Assembly (NCBI GenBank): GCA_028564925.1
Contig: CM053029.1
Span: 32,336,025 to 32,400,024 of the forward strand
Source: Lithobates sylvaticus
Lineage: Eukaryota; Chordata; Amphibia; Anura; Ranidae
DNA: 64,000 nucleotides
Reading direction: 5' to 3'
Below are positions 33,348 to 44,497 of this stretch, in pieces. Positions within the stretch are counted from its first letter, which is position 1. The number at the start of each line of letters is the position of its first letter. The translations under genes and the position numbers were made by a program. The notes beneath the pieces were generated by a model that made no database searches, was not told the DNA's origin, and was given only the letters and a program-made list of their open reading frames with translations.

Positions 33348-34077
33348 TGCCCACCCCTTGTCCCAGCCCTGTCTGCATGCAAATACAACCTAGAAACGCC
33401 CGCGCCTTTAGTCTGACATCAGCCCATGAAGGCTTTTTGAAATTTGCAAATTTCCACCCTAGAGCAAGACCGCTGCTTGCAGTAGGGCTGTAAGGAGTAC
33501 CGAGGAAGAGTGCCGTGATGTTTAACCGCTTCCCGACCGCCTCATGTAGATATACGTCAGCAGAATGGCACGGGCAGGCAAAAGCACGTACCTGTACGTC
33601 CCCTTTAATTGCCTGCCCGGGGGTCGCGCGCTCGCGACCCGCTCGGAGGCTCCGTGACCCCGGCCGTGGGACCAGCGCACCCGATCGCCGCTGGTGTCCC
33701 GCGATCGGGTTACGGAGCTGAAGAACGGGAGAGGTCTGTGTAAACAAACCTCTCCCCGCGCTTCCTACACTGACTGTCATTGATTGGCTGTTCCCGGTGA
33801 TCGGGAAAGCCGATCAATGACGTCAGACGTCAGCCCCCTAATGTAAAAAAGCACACACGTCACAGCCCATAAACCCTCCCCCTCCCCCTAGTGGTTAACT
33901 CTTTCACTACAACTGTCATTTATACAGGAATCAGTGCTATTTAAATAGCATTGATTGCTGTATAAATGACAATGGTCCAAAAAATGTGTCAAAAATGTCC
34001 GATGTGTCCGCCATAATGTCGCAGTCACAAAAAAAAAAAAAAAAAAAAAAAAAATCGCTGATCGCCGCCATTACTAG

Positions 34078-35153
34078 TGTAGCGGGGTTCTACCCCTTTT
34101 ACTGGAAGAGACTACATCTCCCATGATTCCCCAGGCCCCCGGGCTGCTGACTTCCGCCCGGGAGGCTGCTGGGGGAGACTATAAAAAGGAAGAGCGGAGA
34201 CCGCCTCTTCCTCTTGGGACACTTCCTCTTCAGAGGCCTGACAGGACTGGCCTGCCTCTGCTGACAGAGCGTGTGACGCGGAGACTGCAGCCAGCAGAGA
34301 CACCTGTGCGGACCGGAGCTGAAGGCCTGAAGCCTGGGCCTTGCAGCCGATGGAGTGAGACTCTCACCCCTCAGAGTCCACAGCAGCGGAGCGGAGACTT
34401 CCCCTTACTGTCGGTCGGACGGAGCTGATGACCGGAGTGCAGGGCTGTGACTGAGGAGACCGGACGCCGCCATTGAAGAGACCAGAGCCGCCATTAGAGG
34501 GACCGGATCGGAGGACGGTACCCCAAGGATTGGTGAGAGAGCCGGAAGGCTCATCCTGCATTGACACACACGTTTTATGCCTACTGAACTGCCTAGGCGC
34601 AATTTACCTCAGAGCAGCAATGTTACTTTTTGTGGATTACAAAGACACCATTTAAAGCTACATGTGCACCACCTCTACAGATTCATTGCCGGTGAAGAAC
34701 ACTGTACTAGTACAAGGACTGAGCTCTATTGCTAGGGATCAGGCCTGGTCCATTAGGTAGGCGCAGATAGATTTATTGCACCTCAGGGGTGCATAGCAGA
34801 CGGTCGCCACACTGGGCGCTCCGTTTCCCCATTGTTAGATTGATATACCTGTGTACATGTTAAAGTGCATATTGCAGGGACCTGCTAAAGTATTGTAAGA
34901 TATATGTTCAAATGCATGTTGCTATTCTTTTTCCTTACTGACAAAAGTAAAGCCAGTTATTCTTATTTCAGCAGTCTGCTCGTGAGTTCATACCAATTAC
35001 ACTTAGAGTATAAGCTAAGTTTTATGTGCATAGGGACATACCCCTTTACTAACTGTGCCAGAGCGGGTAGAGCCAAATTGCCGGGGGTTGGTGGAGCTGT
35101 ACTCAGGGACCCAAAACAAACCAGCGGCTCTCTTAACTGGGGGTAGCGCTACA
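34078..35153 (+). repeat. 5' LTR, copy 2
   Basis: 1,076 bp, TGTAGCGGGG to GCGCTACA, with the same TATAAAAA box (about 34,180-34,187). Followed by the same TGGGGGCTCGT primer-binding-like site. Confidence 0.92.
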
Positions 35154-35213
35154 CGTGGGGGCTCGTAATCCGGGATCCTGAGTCAGCGGGAAAAGCCGCC
35201 AGAGGGTGCCGGC

Positions 35214-36188
35214 ATGGACCCAATAGAAGTGGGACGGTGGTCCGCAACATGGGCCGCTGACCCAGCCGCAGCAGCAGTCATTGAACTGCCAGGGATATGG
35301 CAGAGAGAGGCAGTGAAGCAGCTCATAATGTCATTATCCCCATGCCAGAAGTCATGGATAATGGACATGAGAAATGATGCTGGGTACACATACGCCTTAA
35401 TAGAATGGGAGGTCTCAGAAGGCAGGAAGAAGCAAAGGATTGTTGAAAGCCTAAAAGGACCTGCCTTAGAGGCCATACGCAATCTGAAGACAAGTAAAAA
35501 GGATTGCACTGCCCAGGACTACATAGACATCCTGGAAGGTGTGTTTGGTGGGACAGAAAAAGTCACAGAACTTACCTATCAACTGGAACACTGTTACCAG
35601 AAGACAGGCGAGAAGCTGTCAGAGTACATGGGACGCATAGACAAGATCCTGCATAGGATTATCCTGAAGAAGGGGATAGATCCAGGGAAGGTAGATGAAG
35701 CCCGTGCCCAGCAGGTGATGAGGGGAGCCCAACCCTTGGACCCTGTCGCACTAATTCTACGCACCCGGCAGGATGGGAAGAGCCTGGACTACCCTGACCT
35801 CATCCGAATGGTCAGAGAAGAAGAGGCCATGTTGGAAGAGAAAAGGGAGAAGCAGGTGATGGGGTCTACAAAGCCTCCAGTGGCCACGGTCAGGTCGGCC
35901 TTAACCCCTGAAAGAGACACAGAGGTAGATGCCCTGAAGTTGCAGATGTCCCAGATGATGGAGATACTGACGTCTCTAGTGGCGAAAGAGACGCCCAGTC
36001 CCAAGAAGGAAACAACCAGGAGGGAATTGTTTCCAGCTGTTCCAGCACCAGCACCCCCACCTGACCACAGTGAGATGATTTGCTTTAATTGTGGAGGAAT
36101 TGGTCATATTGCAGCTGTATGTGCCAGTCCCAAGAAGAAGAAGGCAGAAAGCCGCCAGCCGGCGGGAAACGCCAAAGGGCCCCGGTGA
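35214..36188 (+). CDS. gag: Gag-like protein, PNMA-related (copy 2)
   Basis: 324 residues, identical to the copy 1 product, including RIVESLKGPALEAIRNLK and the CCHC knuckle CFNCGGIGHIAAVC. Same overlap with pol. Confidence 0.85.
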   Translation: MDPIEVGRWSATWAADPAAAAVIELPGIWQREAVKQLIMSLSPCQKSWIMDMRNDAGYTYALIEWEVSEGRKKQRIVESLKGPALEAIRNLKTSKKDCTAQDYIDILEGVFGGTEKVTELTYQLEHCYQKTGEKLSEYMGRIDKILHRIILKKGIDPGKVDEARAQQVMRGAQPLDPVALILRTRQDGKSLDYPDLIRMVREEEAMLEEKREKQVMGSTKPPVATVRSALTPERDTEVDALKLQMSQMMEILTSLVAKETPSPKKETTRRELFPAVPAPAPPPDHSEMICFNCGGIGHIAAVCASPKKKKAESRQPAGNAKGPR

Positions 36189-39100
36189 AGGAGTCAACCG
36201 GGTGCCCATCACCTTCAGTGAGCTCCAAGAAGCGTAACAAGAAGAGAAAGCGAGGAGATCAAACCCCTCGGAAGGAACCCAGGGATCCTCAACCAAGGTG
36301 CACTCCAGAGAAAGGGGGCAAGACCCCTCCGGAGAGACACAGCACCCCCAAGCGTGAACTCTTCAAAGTGAGAGATAACAATATCCCTCAACGGGTTCAC
36401 ACTCCCAGTAAGAGGGAGAAAATCAATGCATACCAGGCTCAAGAAAGGAGCAAGTGCAAATCAAGTGCTGGCAAAGCAAAGAGTCCAAAGAAGAGGACAG
36501 CATCAACTAGGCCCTACCCAGAGGAGCTAGTTGGTCCATCCCCTACTGTACCCATCCAAGTGGAAGGAGTGTACACGAAGGCCCTCCTAGACACTGGAGC
36601 ACAAGTGACCCTGTTGTACAGGGACTTCTATGACAGATACCTGAGTCATCTGCCTATACAGAAGATAGAAGAGCTGGAGATAAGGGGATTGGGAACTCAG
36701 AGTTTCCCCTATGATGGATACTTACCCATCAGATTGACGTTTGACCCATCCGTAGCTGGGAAGTCTGAAGTGTTCGACACCTTAGCAGTGGTGTGTCCCC
36801 GCCCACCAGGAACCAGCAAGACTTCCCTGATCATAGGGACGAACACGGACCTAGTCAGAAGGCTTCTGACTCCCCTGGTGAAGAAAGAGAATCTTTCAGT
36901 CCCCAAGATCCATCCCATGCTGAAGGCAGCCTATCAGCGGTTGGTCCTAGAGCAGAAGACCCCAAGTGAGGGGATAGGAAGGGTAAGGAGGCTTGGGAAA
37001 GAAGGAGCAGTGTTACAGCCTGGAGAGGTGACCTGCATGAGAGCCACGGTGAAACTTACCTGGGAGCAGCCTGGCCCCTTTGTAATGCTGGAGCCCGACC
37101 CAATGGAGGGTCACTCAGGTCTGGAGGTGATACCAGAAGTAATCTCATTGAAGGACCTGAAGAAGGCAAGGGGAAGAGTCCCTGTCAGTGTGAGGAACCC
37201 CACGGAGCAGCCCGTGGAGATCCCTGCCAGGATGCTTCTGGGACAGGTGAGTCCTGCTGTCCCAGTTGGCTGGTCAGAAGTGAAGGGGACGGGTGAAAGT
37301 GAAGATGTTTGGAAGAAACTCTCCATGGAAAACCCAAACCTACCTGGAGCTTGGAAGGAGAGAGCCAAGGCCCAGCTGACCCGATGGGAGAAGATTTTCT
37401 CTAAAGATGAGTTTGATGTGGGGTGTGCGAGGAGTGCCACCCATCGAATCCGCATACAAGAGGACAAGCCATTCAGAGAAAGAGTGAGGCGAGTCCCGCT
37501 AGCAGATCTGGAGGATCTGAGGGAGCAGCTTGCGGAATTGAAGAAGACGGGAGTGATTAGGGAGTCCAGAAGCCCCTATGCCTCCCCAATTGTGGTAGTC
37601 AGGAAGAAGAATGGGTCATTGAGACTGTGCATTGACTACAGAACTCTCAACAGGAGGACCATTCCTGACCAGTACACCACGCCAAGGATAGAAGATGCCT
37701 TGCAGAGTTTATCTGGAGCTAAGTGGTTCAGTGTGATGGACCTCAAGAGTGGGTATTACCAAATCCCCATGCATCCAGAAGATAGAGAAAAGACTGCCTT
37801 CATAACTCCAGTGGGATTCTTTGAGTTCAACAGGATGCCTCAGGGCCTATCTGGAGCTCCTGCTACGTTTCAACGCCTAATGGAAAGGACAGTTGGAGAC
37901 ATGAACCTCATAGAAGTCCTGGTGTATCTGGACGATGTCATTGTCTTTGGAAAGACTTTGGAAGAACATGAAGCCAGATTGGAGAAAGTACTGAAGAGGC
38001 TCAGTGAAGAGGGACTTAAACTTTCTCCAGAGAAGTGTCGGTTCTATCAGTCTTCTGTGAACTATCTGGGACACATAGTGTCTGAAAAAGGAGTGTCTAC
38101 AGACCCAGAGAAGCTGGAGGCAGTTACTTCGTGGCCAAGGCCCACAACAGTTACAGAACTTCGGTCTTTCTTGGGGTTCTGCTCCTACTACCGCAGGTTT
38201 GTGGATGGATTTGCCCGCATTGCCAAACCCCTCAACGAGCTGCTGAAGACAGAAGGAGAGGAGGATGGAATGGGGCCTAGAAGGTCCAGTGAGTCGGTCC
38301 AAGACCAGTGGAATTCAAGGTGTGAAGAGGCTTTCAGAACCTTGAAGAGAAGTCTCACCACAGCCCCAGTTTTGGCCTACGCTGATCCCACTAGACCATA
38401 TGAGCTACATGTTGATGCCAGCCATGAAGGCCTAGGTGGAGTACTCTACCAGGAGTATGAAGACCAGCTACGACCAGTGGCCTATGTGAGCCGGAGCCTG
38501 ACCCCCTCCGAGAAGAACTATCCCACCCACAAGTTGGAGTTCTTAGCCCTCAAGTGGGCAGTAGTTGACAAATTGAGAGACTATTTGTATGGGGCCGAGT
38601 TTACTGTAAAGACAGATAACAACCCCTTGACCTATCTATTCACCACCGCCAAGCTGGATGCAACTGGACACAGATGGTTGGCGGCGTTGTCTGGATTCAA
38701 TTTCAGTCTCAAGTACAGACCAGGGGCTGGAAATAGGGATGCAGACGCCCTGTCCCGAAGATCCCATGTCATGGTCGATGACTGTGAAGACTGGACCCAA
38801 GTGGCACCAGATGGAGTGCGAGCCCTTTGTCAAGGGGCTGAACTTCAAGCCAGAGGAGGATCCAGAGCTGAAGAGATAGGAGTTACCACAGTGGGAGTCC
38901 CAAAGTGTTACTGTGGGGTAACTCAACTGGCAGAAGAGTGTCTGCCGAAGCTGTCCAAGAAGGAGCTGAGGTGTGACCAATTGGAAGATCCCATGGGGAG
39001 ATTGGTCCTGGAAGCCCTGGAAGACAAGAGTCCAGAGGGACTTCGCCTTCACCCTTCTAAAGAAGCTCGCCTACTGAGGAGAGAGTTGGACAAGTTGCAG

Positions 39101-41269
39101 GTGCATCAGGGGGTAGTCTACCGAAGGGGCCCCTCTGATGGACCAGAAGACAAGTGGCAGTTGTTTCTCCCCGAGAAGCTTCGAGAGACTGTGCTGATTG
39201 CCTTACATGACCAGCATGGTCACTTAGGAGCAGAGAGAACCTTCCAACTTGTCAGAGACCGGTTTTACTGGCCCTGCATGAGGGCCGAAGTGGAGGAGTA
39301 TTGCCATTCCTGTGCAAGATGCATTCAGAGGAAGACTTTACCCCATCAAGCTGCCCCAATGGGCCACCTACAGAGTCAAGGCCCAATGGATCTGGTATGC
39401 ATTGATTTTCTCTGCCTTGAACCCGATTTGAGCGGATTGGGAAATGTTCTGGTGGTAACCGACCATTTCACTCGTTATGCTCAGGCTTTCCCAACCAAGG
39501 ACCAGAAGGCCTCTACAGTAGCCAAGGTACTTTTGGAGAAGTACTTTGTTCACTATGGACTGCCACAGAGAATCCATTTAGACCAAGGAAGGGACTTTGA
39601 GAGTCGCCTGATCAGGAAGCTACTAGATTCTCTGGGAGTAGAGAAGACTAGGACCACACCATATCACCCTCAAGGTGATGCCCAGCCTGAAAGGTTCAAC
39701 AGGACCCTATTGAACATGTTGGGAACTTTGGAAACAGAGAAGAAGCAACATTGGAGTCAACACATATCAGCTCTGGTGCATGCCTACAATTGCACCACAA
39801 GTGATGTGACAGGTTTCTCCCCTTACCGGCTTATGTTTGGGAGAGAAGCAAGATTGCCAGTGGATTTGGCCTTCGGCATTTCCTTGGACCATGCCTCAGC
39901 TGCCTCCCACAAAGGATATGTGGACAGACTGAGGCGCAGTCTGAAGATAGCTTATGAAAAAGCTCAAGCGGCCTCTAACCAGAGGGGGGCCCGAAACAAG
40001 AGGAACTTTGATTTGAAAGTTAGAGTACAGGACCTACAGCCTGGGGACCGTGTACTGTTACGCAACCTAGGGATCCCTGGAAAACACAAGATTGCTGATA
40101 GATGGAGATCAGAACCATATATCATCTGTAGAAAACTTCCAGGATTGCCTGTCTACAAATTGAAGCCAGAAGGGAGATTGGGGCCTTTGAAGACCTGGCA
40201 TAGGAATCATTTGCTCCCACTCACTGAAGCAGTCAGAATGCCTCCAGTAAGAGATGTACCTGAATCTGTTTCCATTCTGGATACCCCCAGGCCTAATACT
40301 AGGTCTCAGACCTCCCAAGTTGGGGGACAGGACCCCCAACCTGAGGAAGAAAGAGGAGAACTCGAATGGCTATGGCCTTCCTCAACCCCAGGAAGTTCCG
40401 CCATAGATCTTCCACCTGCTGAAGATGTGGAAGATAACACATTGAACCCAGAAGCCACAGAGTTTGTGCCATTCAGTGATGTGCCTGAGTGCTGGGAAGA
40501 TATCCCTGGTCTCTACCCAGAACAAGAAGATGATGTTCCAGAGCCAGAGATGTTGCCAGAATGTGTTCCTGAAGAAGTTCCAAGAGAACAGAGAGCTCGC
40601 AGAGTTGTGAAGCCTCCTAAGAAGCTAACTTACCCCAAGATGGGAGAAAGTTCAGAGGACTCTGTTACTACAGCAAGGAGAAGTGCTGAAAGCCCTGACC
40701 CTTCCGCTGTTCATTTAGTGGAGGGCAACCCCAGCTCACTCTCTGGCACAGTTAAGCAGGTCACCCACACTGAAGTGACCTGTAGACAGGACAGCTCCCC
40801 ATCTCATGCCAATTGGTGGGAAGCTCCTCTGTCCAAATTATGTGAACGTGTTGTTACCAAGGACGCTTGTAGTTTGAACACTGTCTTTGGGGACCAAAGA
40901 TTCAAAGTGGGGGGAGTGTGTAGCGGGGTTCTACCCCTTTTACTGGAAGAGACTACATCTCCCATGATTCCCCAGGCCCCCGGGCTGCTGACTTCCGCCC
41001 GGGAGGCTGCTGGGGGAGACTATAAAAAGGAAGAGCGGAGACCGCCTCTTCCTCTTGGGACACTTCCTCTTCAGAGGCCTGACAGGACTGGCCTGCCTCT
41101 GCTGACAGAGCGTGTGACGCGGAGACTGCAGCCAGCAGAGACACCTGTGCGGACCGGAGCTGAAGGCCTGAAGCCTGGGCCTTGCAGCCGATGGAGTGAG
41201 ACTCTCACCCCTCAGAGTCCACAGCAGCGGAGCGGAGACTTCCCCTTACTGTCGGTCGGACGGAGCTGA
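36089..41269 (+). CDS. pol: Pol polyprotein, Ty3/gypsy order (copy 2)
   Basis: 1,726 codons, identical in translation to copy 1: protease, RT (VYLDDVIVF), RNase H, integrase with zinc finger and DDE core, GPY/F-like module, acidic tail. It ends inside the 3' LTR in the same way. Confidence 0.92.
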   Translation: MWRNWSYCSCMCQSQEEEGRKPPAGGKRQRAPVKESTGCPSPSVSSKKRNKKRKRGDQTPRKEPRDPQPRCTPEKGGKTPPERHSTPKRELFKVRDNNIPQRVHTPSKREKINAYQAQERSKCKSSAGKAKSPKKRTASTRPYPEELVGPSPTVPIQVEGVYTKALLDTGAQVTLLYRDFYDRYLSHLPIQKIEELEIRGLGTQSFPYDGYLPIRLTFDPSVAGKSEVFDTLAVVCPRPPGTSKTSLIIGTNTDLVRRLLTPLVKKENLSVPKIHPMLKAAYQRLVLEQKTPSEGIGRVRRLGKEGAVLQPGEVTCMRATVKLTWEQPGPFVMLEPDPMEGHSGLEVIPEVISLKDLKKARGRVPVSVRNPTEQPVEIPARMLLGQVSPAVPVGWSEVKGTGESEDVWKKLSMENPNLPGAWKERAKAQLTRWEKIFSKDEFDVGCARSATHRIRIQEDKPFRERVRRVPLADLEDLREQLAELKKTGVIRESRSPYASPIVVVRKKNGSLRLCIDYRTLNRRTIPDQYTTPRIEDALQSLSGAKWFSVMDLKSGYYQIPMHPEDREKTAFITPVGFFEFNRMPQGLSGAPATFQRLMERTVGDMNLIEVLVYLDDVIVFGKTLEEHEARLEKVLKRLSEEGLKLSPEKCRFYQSSVNYLGHIVSEKGVSTDPEKLEAVTSWPRPTTVTELRSFLGFCSYYRRFVDGFARIAKPLNELLKTEGEEDGMGPRRSSESVQDQWNSRCEEAFRTLKRSLTTAPVLAYADPTRPYELHVDASHEGLGGVLYQEYEDQLRPVAYVSRSLTPSEKNYPTHKLEFLALKWAVVDKLRDYLYGAEFTVKTDNNPLTYLFTTAKLDATGHRWLAALSGFNFSLKYRPGAGNRDADALSRRSHVMVDDCEDWTQVAPDGVRALCQGAELQARGGSRAEEIGVTTVGVPKCYCGVTQLAEECLPKLSKKELRCDQLEDPMGRLVLEALEDKSPEGLRLHPSKEARLLRRELDKLQVHQGVVYRRGPSDGPEDKWQLFLPEKLRETVLIALHDQHGHLGAERTFQLVRDRFYWPCMRAEVEEYCHSCARCIQRKTLPHQAAPMGHLQSQGPMDLVCIDFLCLEPDLSGLGNVLVVTDHFTRYAQAFPTKDQKASTVAKVLLEKYFVHYGLPQRIHLDQGRDFESRLIRKLLDSLGVEKTRTTPYHPQGDAQPERFNRTLLNMLGTLETEKKQHWSQHISALVHAYNCTTSDVTGFSPYRLMFGREARLPVDLAFGISLDHASAASHKGYVDRLRRSLKIAYEKAQAASNQRGARNKRNFDLKVRVQDLQPGDRVLLRNLGIPGKHKIADRWRSEPYIICRKLPGLPVYKLKPEGRLGPLKTWHRNHLLPLTEAVRMPPVRDVPESVSILDTPRPNTRSQTSQVGGQDPQPEEERGELEWLWPSSTPGSSAIDLPPAEDVEDNTLNPEATEFVPFSDVPECWEDIPGLYPEQEDDVPEPEMLPECVPEEVPREQRARRVVKPPKKLTYPKMGESSEDSVTTARRSAESPDPSAVHLVEGNPSSLSGTVKQVTHTEVTCRQDSSPSHANWWEAPLSKLCERVVTKDACSLNTVFGDQRFKVGGVCSGVLPLLLEETTSPMIPQAPGLLTSAREAAGGDYKKEERRPPLPLGTLPLQRPDRTGLPLLTERVTRRLQPAETPVRTGAEGLKPGPCSRWSETLTPQSPQQRSGDFPLLSVGRS

Positions 41270-41994
41270 TGACCGGAGTGCAGGGCTGTGACTGAGGAGA
41301 CCGGACGCCGCCATTGAAGAGACCAGAGCCGCCATTAGAGGGACCGGATCGGAGGACGGTACCCCAAGGATTGGTGAGAGAGCCGGAAGGCTCATCCTGC
41401 ATTGACACACACGTTTTATGCCTACTGAACTGCCTAGGCGCAATTTACCTCAGAGCAGCAATGTTACTTTTTGTGGATTACAAAGACACCATTTAAAGCT
41501 ACATGTGCACCACCTCTACAGATTCATTGCCGGTGAAGAACACTGTACTAGTACAAGGACTGAGCTCTATTACTAGGGATCAGGCCTGGTCCATTAGGTA
41601 GGCGCAGATAGATTTATTGCACCTCAGGGGTGCATAGCAGACGGTCGCCACACTGGGCGCTCCGTTTCCCCATTGTTAGATTGATATACCTGTGTACATG
41701 TTAAAGTGCATATTGCAGGGACCTGCTAAAGTATTGTAAGATATATGTTCAAATGCATGTTGCTATTCTTTTTCCTTACTGACAAAAGTAAAGCCAGTTA
41801 TTCTTATTTCAGCAGTCTGCTCGTGAGTTCATACCAATTACACTTAGAGTATAAGCTAAGTTTTATGTGCATAGGGACATACCCCTTTACTAACTGTGCC
41901 AGAGCGGGTAGAGCCAAATTGCCGGGGGTTGGTGGAGCTGTACTCAGGGACCCAAAACAAACCAGCGGCTCTCTTAACTGGGGGTAGCGCTACA
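40919..41994 (+). repeat. 3' LTR, copy 2
   Basis: 1,076 bp. Carries the same distinguishing base relative to its 5' partner as copy 1 does, at about 41,572. Confidence 0.92.
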
Positions 41995-43461
41995 CTAGTA
42001 AAAAAAAATATTAATAAAAATGCTATAAAACTATCCCCTATTTTGTAAACGCTATAACTTTTGCGCAAACCAATCAATAATCGCTAATTGCGATTTTTTT
42101 TACCAAAAATATGTAGAAGAATACGTATCGGCCGAAACTGAGGAAAAAAAAAATGTTTTTTTATATATTTTTTTTTGGGGATATTTATTATAGCAAAAAG
42201 TAAAAAATATTGCATTTTTTTTCAAAATTGTCGCTCTATTTTTGTTTATAGCGCAAAAAATAAAAACCGCAGGGGCGATCAAATACCACCAAAAGAAAGC
42301 TCTATTTGTGGGAAAAAAAGGACGCCAATTTTGTTTGGGAGCCACGTCGCACGACCGCGCAATTGTCAGTTAAAACGACGCAGTGCCGAATCGCAAAAAG
42401 GGGCCTGGTCCTTTGGCTGCCAATTGGTCCGGGGCTGAAGTGGTTAATCTGTTCATATAGTAGATAACACAGGCAGCTGATTGCTGCCTGTGAAAGTGCA
42501 CTTGCTTAGTTTAGAAGATATGCCTGTTTTCATTTAGTATGACGTCATGCGCGCTTGCGCAGTGTGTAGTTTATAGATCGGCATATGTGCAATGCCGTTT
42601 TTCTATGTCCGGCTATTATGCTTACTGAACTGCGAGACATTCTCCTCTGAACGGCATAGAGGAGAAGTCTTGCAATGTAAAACTCATTCTCCTCTTCCTG
42701 ACACTCCCCCTTGTGACTGAACAAGACGTCACACAGGGAGTAAATTAGAGGAGAGAGAGAGGCTTGGTTAGGAGTCGGTACGGCGCATGTGCGAGATTTC
42801 GACAGGGCCGCGCAGTAAGGGCGGAAATGACGTCCGCATCTGTTACTATAATCCACAGTAAAAATGGAGCAGCCGAGATCATGAAGAAAACGAAAAAGAA
42901 AACTAGGAAAAAAAAGGTACTTATAGCGATAGTTTTTCTCTTTAGGAAACATAGCATGCTTGGGTATGTTGCAACACATACAATGATTTAAAAAATATAA
43001 TTTTTTTTGGGGGGGGGGGGGGGGTTTACTTCCTCTTTAATCAGACAAAGGTTTCTCAAACCTTTGCATGTCTGCGCTTTTTGTGACAATGACTAAGCCC
43101 CTCCCATTCATTACATCGTTGAAAAGCATGAGTGACCTTAAAATGATGCCCCCCCCTGAAAAAAGTTCTGCGGACGCCCATGGTAGCAGCAAAAGGGTTA
43201 AAGACTGACTTGTACGGGGTCGTGGATCTTGTTTCCTGCCCCAGGAAGTACAGGGCGGATTTCTGCACTGGTAATCTTTATGGTTTCCTGCAACTGAGTG
43301 ATATTTTCTGCATTCTTAACTGGACAGTGTGACCCACAACCTGCAGCCTCCTCAATACCAATTCAGAAATTATAAAGTAGGTGCAGCGCCGACACTTTAC
43401 TAAAGTGTGAGCTATATATGTAAATTTAGTTCTATATATGTTCTATATGTAAATTTTGTGC

Positions 43462-44478
43462 TGTAACAGAGCTCTGGGGGTTAATTGTTTTAGGTTTTTT
43501 ACTTCGGCATCAGTCTGGCTGGGCTGTACTGAAGTTCCGCCTGGTCATATGTGCAGTGAGGCACCCGTGACAGGCTGAGAACCAGGCCTGGTTGGACGTG
43601 TTAGGTACCAATCTTTCTCAGGGCCAATCAGTGGGAGCGTCTGGCCCTGCTGTGTGGTCTGGGAAGGGGTATTTAAGATGCTGAAGTCACATGTTCAGGG
43701 TTCGACTTGCTCTTTTGATTTCTGGTTCGGACCAACCTCGTGAGGGGTCCCGGATCCAGGAGTGTCTGCCATCCCCTTAGCATGGTCACCCTGACCAGCC
43801 CCAGAGGCCCTCGTGGTCTGGGGTCGGGATCCGTCCGTTCCCGAGCCTCGAGGCCCAGTAACTGAAGGAGGATTCAGAGGTGTCCCGGTGTGCTCTCGGT
43901 ATTGGGGGGACACGGCAACTCGTACAAGTGACCAGGGGAGGACTCTTCAGAGGAGGGCCGACAAGCTGGCTGCTCGGTAAGAGCCTGGGAGCTGAGTTGT
44001 ATGGACACTAGAGAATCCGCATTTCCTACAGTATCACCAAGAAGGCTGAGAGATCCAGGTACTGTGGGAAAGGTTCCTACTTATCTTCAGTTACAATCTA
44101 GTCTGTGGCAGAGACTTTGCAAAGTTTCCGGATCACATGTTGGCTGCTAAATCTCTGGTTAGAGGTTTATCCAGCAGTGAAGCGCCCAGTTGCAAGTGGC
44201 TACTCTCTGGGCTAACTAAGAGACATTCAATTGATGTCAACAGTTCTAAGTGCCTGAGTTTTATCACCCGTGCCCTCTATTCCCAATTGAGGGATTGTGA
44301 TATAATTGGATGTTACCCCTGCAAAATAAAAATCCTCAAAAGGACTTTTGTGTGTCAGCTTCCAAAGTTACTGGGTACTAACCCTGGGAACCCCTAGACA
44401 ACGAACGACGAGCTACAAGGAGGTAATTGGTAAGCCCAGAAAATTCAAGGTCGCCCCCAAGGGGTTATGGCCGCTACA
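43462..44478 (+). mobile_element. Possible solo LTR (X3 copy)
   Basis: Diverged, slightly shorter relative of the X1/X2 block, ending CCGCTACA. No target duplication visible. Confidence 0.35.
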
Positions 44479-44497
44479 TAGGTAAAATGTATTTTAA

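Larger units (their letters stand above)
20278..33521 (+). repeat. Tandem segmental duplication, unit 1 (about 13.24 kb)
   Basis: Contains TTAA element B with the inserted LTR retrotransposon, followed by segment X2. It is repeated from 33,522 with an offset of about 13,245 bp. The two LTR elements look identical over their coding parts, including both predicted proteins. Confidence 0.92.
29194..33521 (+). repeat. Segmental duplication copy X2
   Basis: Same order of parts as X1: possible solo LTR, LINE fragment, PIF/Harbinger-like element, satellite-bearing hAT. In its left third it shares some variants with X3 (for example near 29,366 and 29,680), while from about the equivalent of 43.8 kb onward it matches X1 and not X3. 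The right end of the 13.47-kb hAT element stops at 29,945. Confidence 0.9.
34078..41994 (+). mobile_element. Ty3/gypsy-type LTR retrotransposon with PNMA-like Gag, copy 2, looks whole
   Basis: Same 7,917-bp fossil as copy 1: LTRs 34,078-35,153 and 40,919-41,994, target duplication CTAG (34,074-34,077, 41,995-41,998). Predicted Gag and Pol are identical to copy 1. It shares the one LTR-LTR difference and the insertion site with copy 1, so it arose by duplication of the surrounding DNA and not by transposition. No breaks seen. Confidence 0.93.
33526..42443. mobile_element. TTAA miniature element B, split by an LTR element (unit 2)
   Basis: Left part 33,526-34,077, right part 41,995-42,443. TTAA flanks 33,522-33,525 and 42,444-42,447. 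Same recombinant flanks as in unit 1. Confidence 0.85.
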
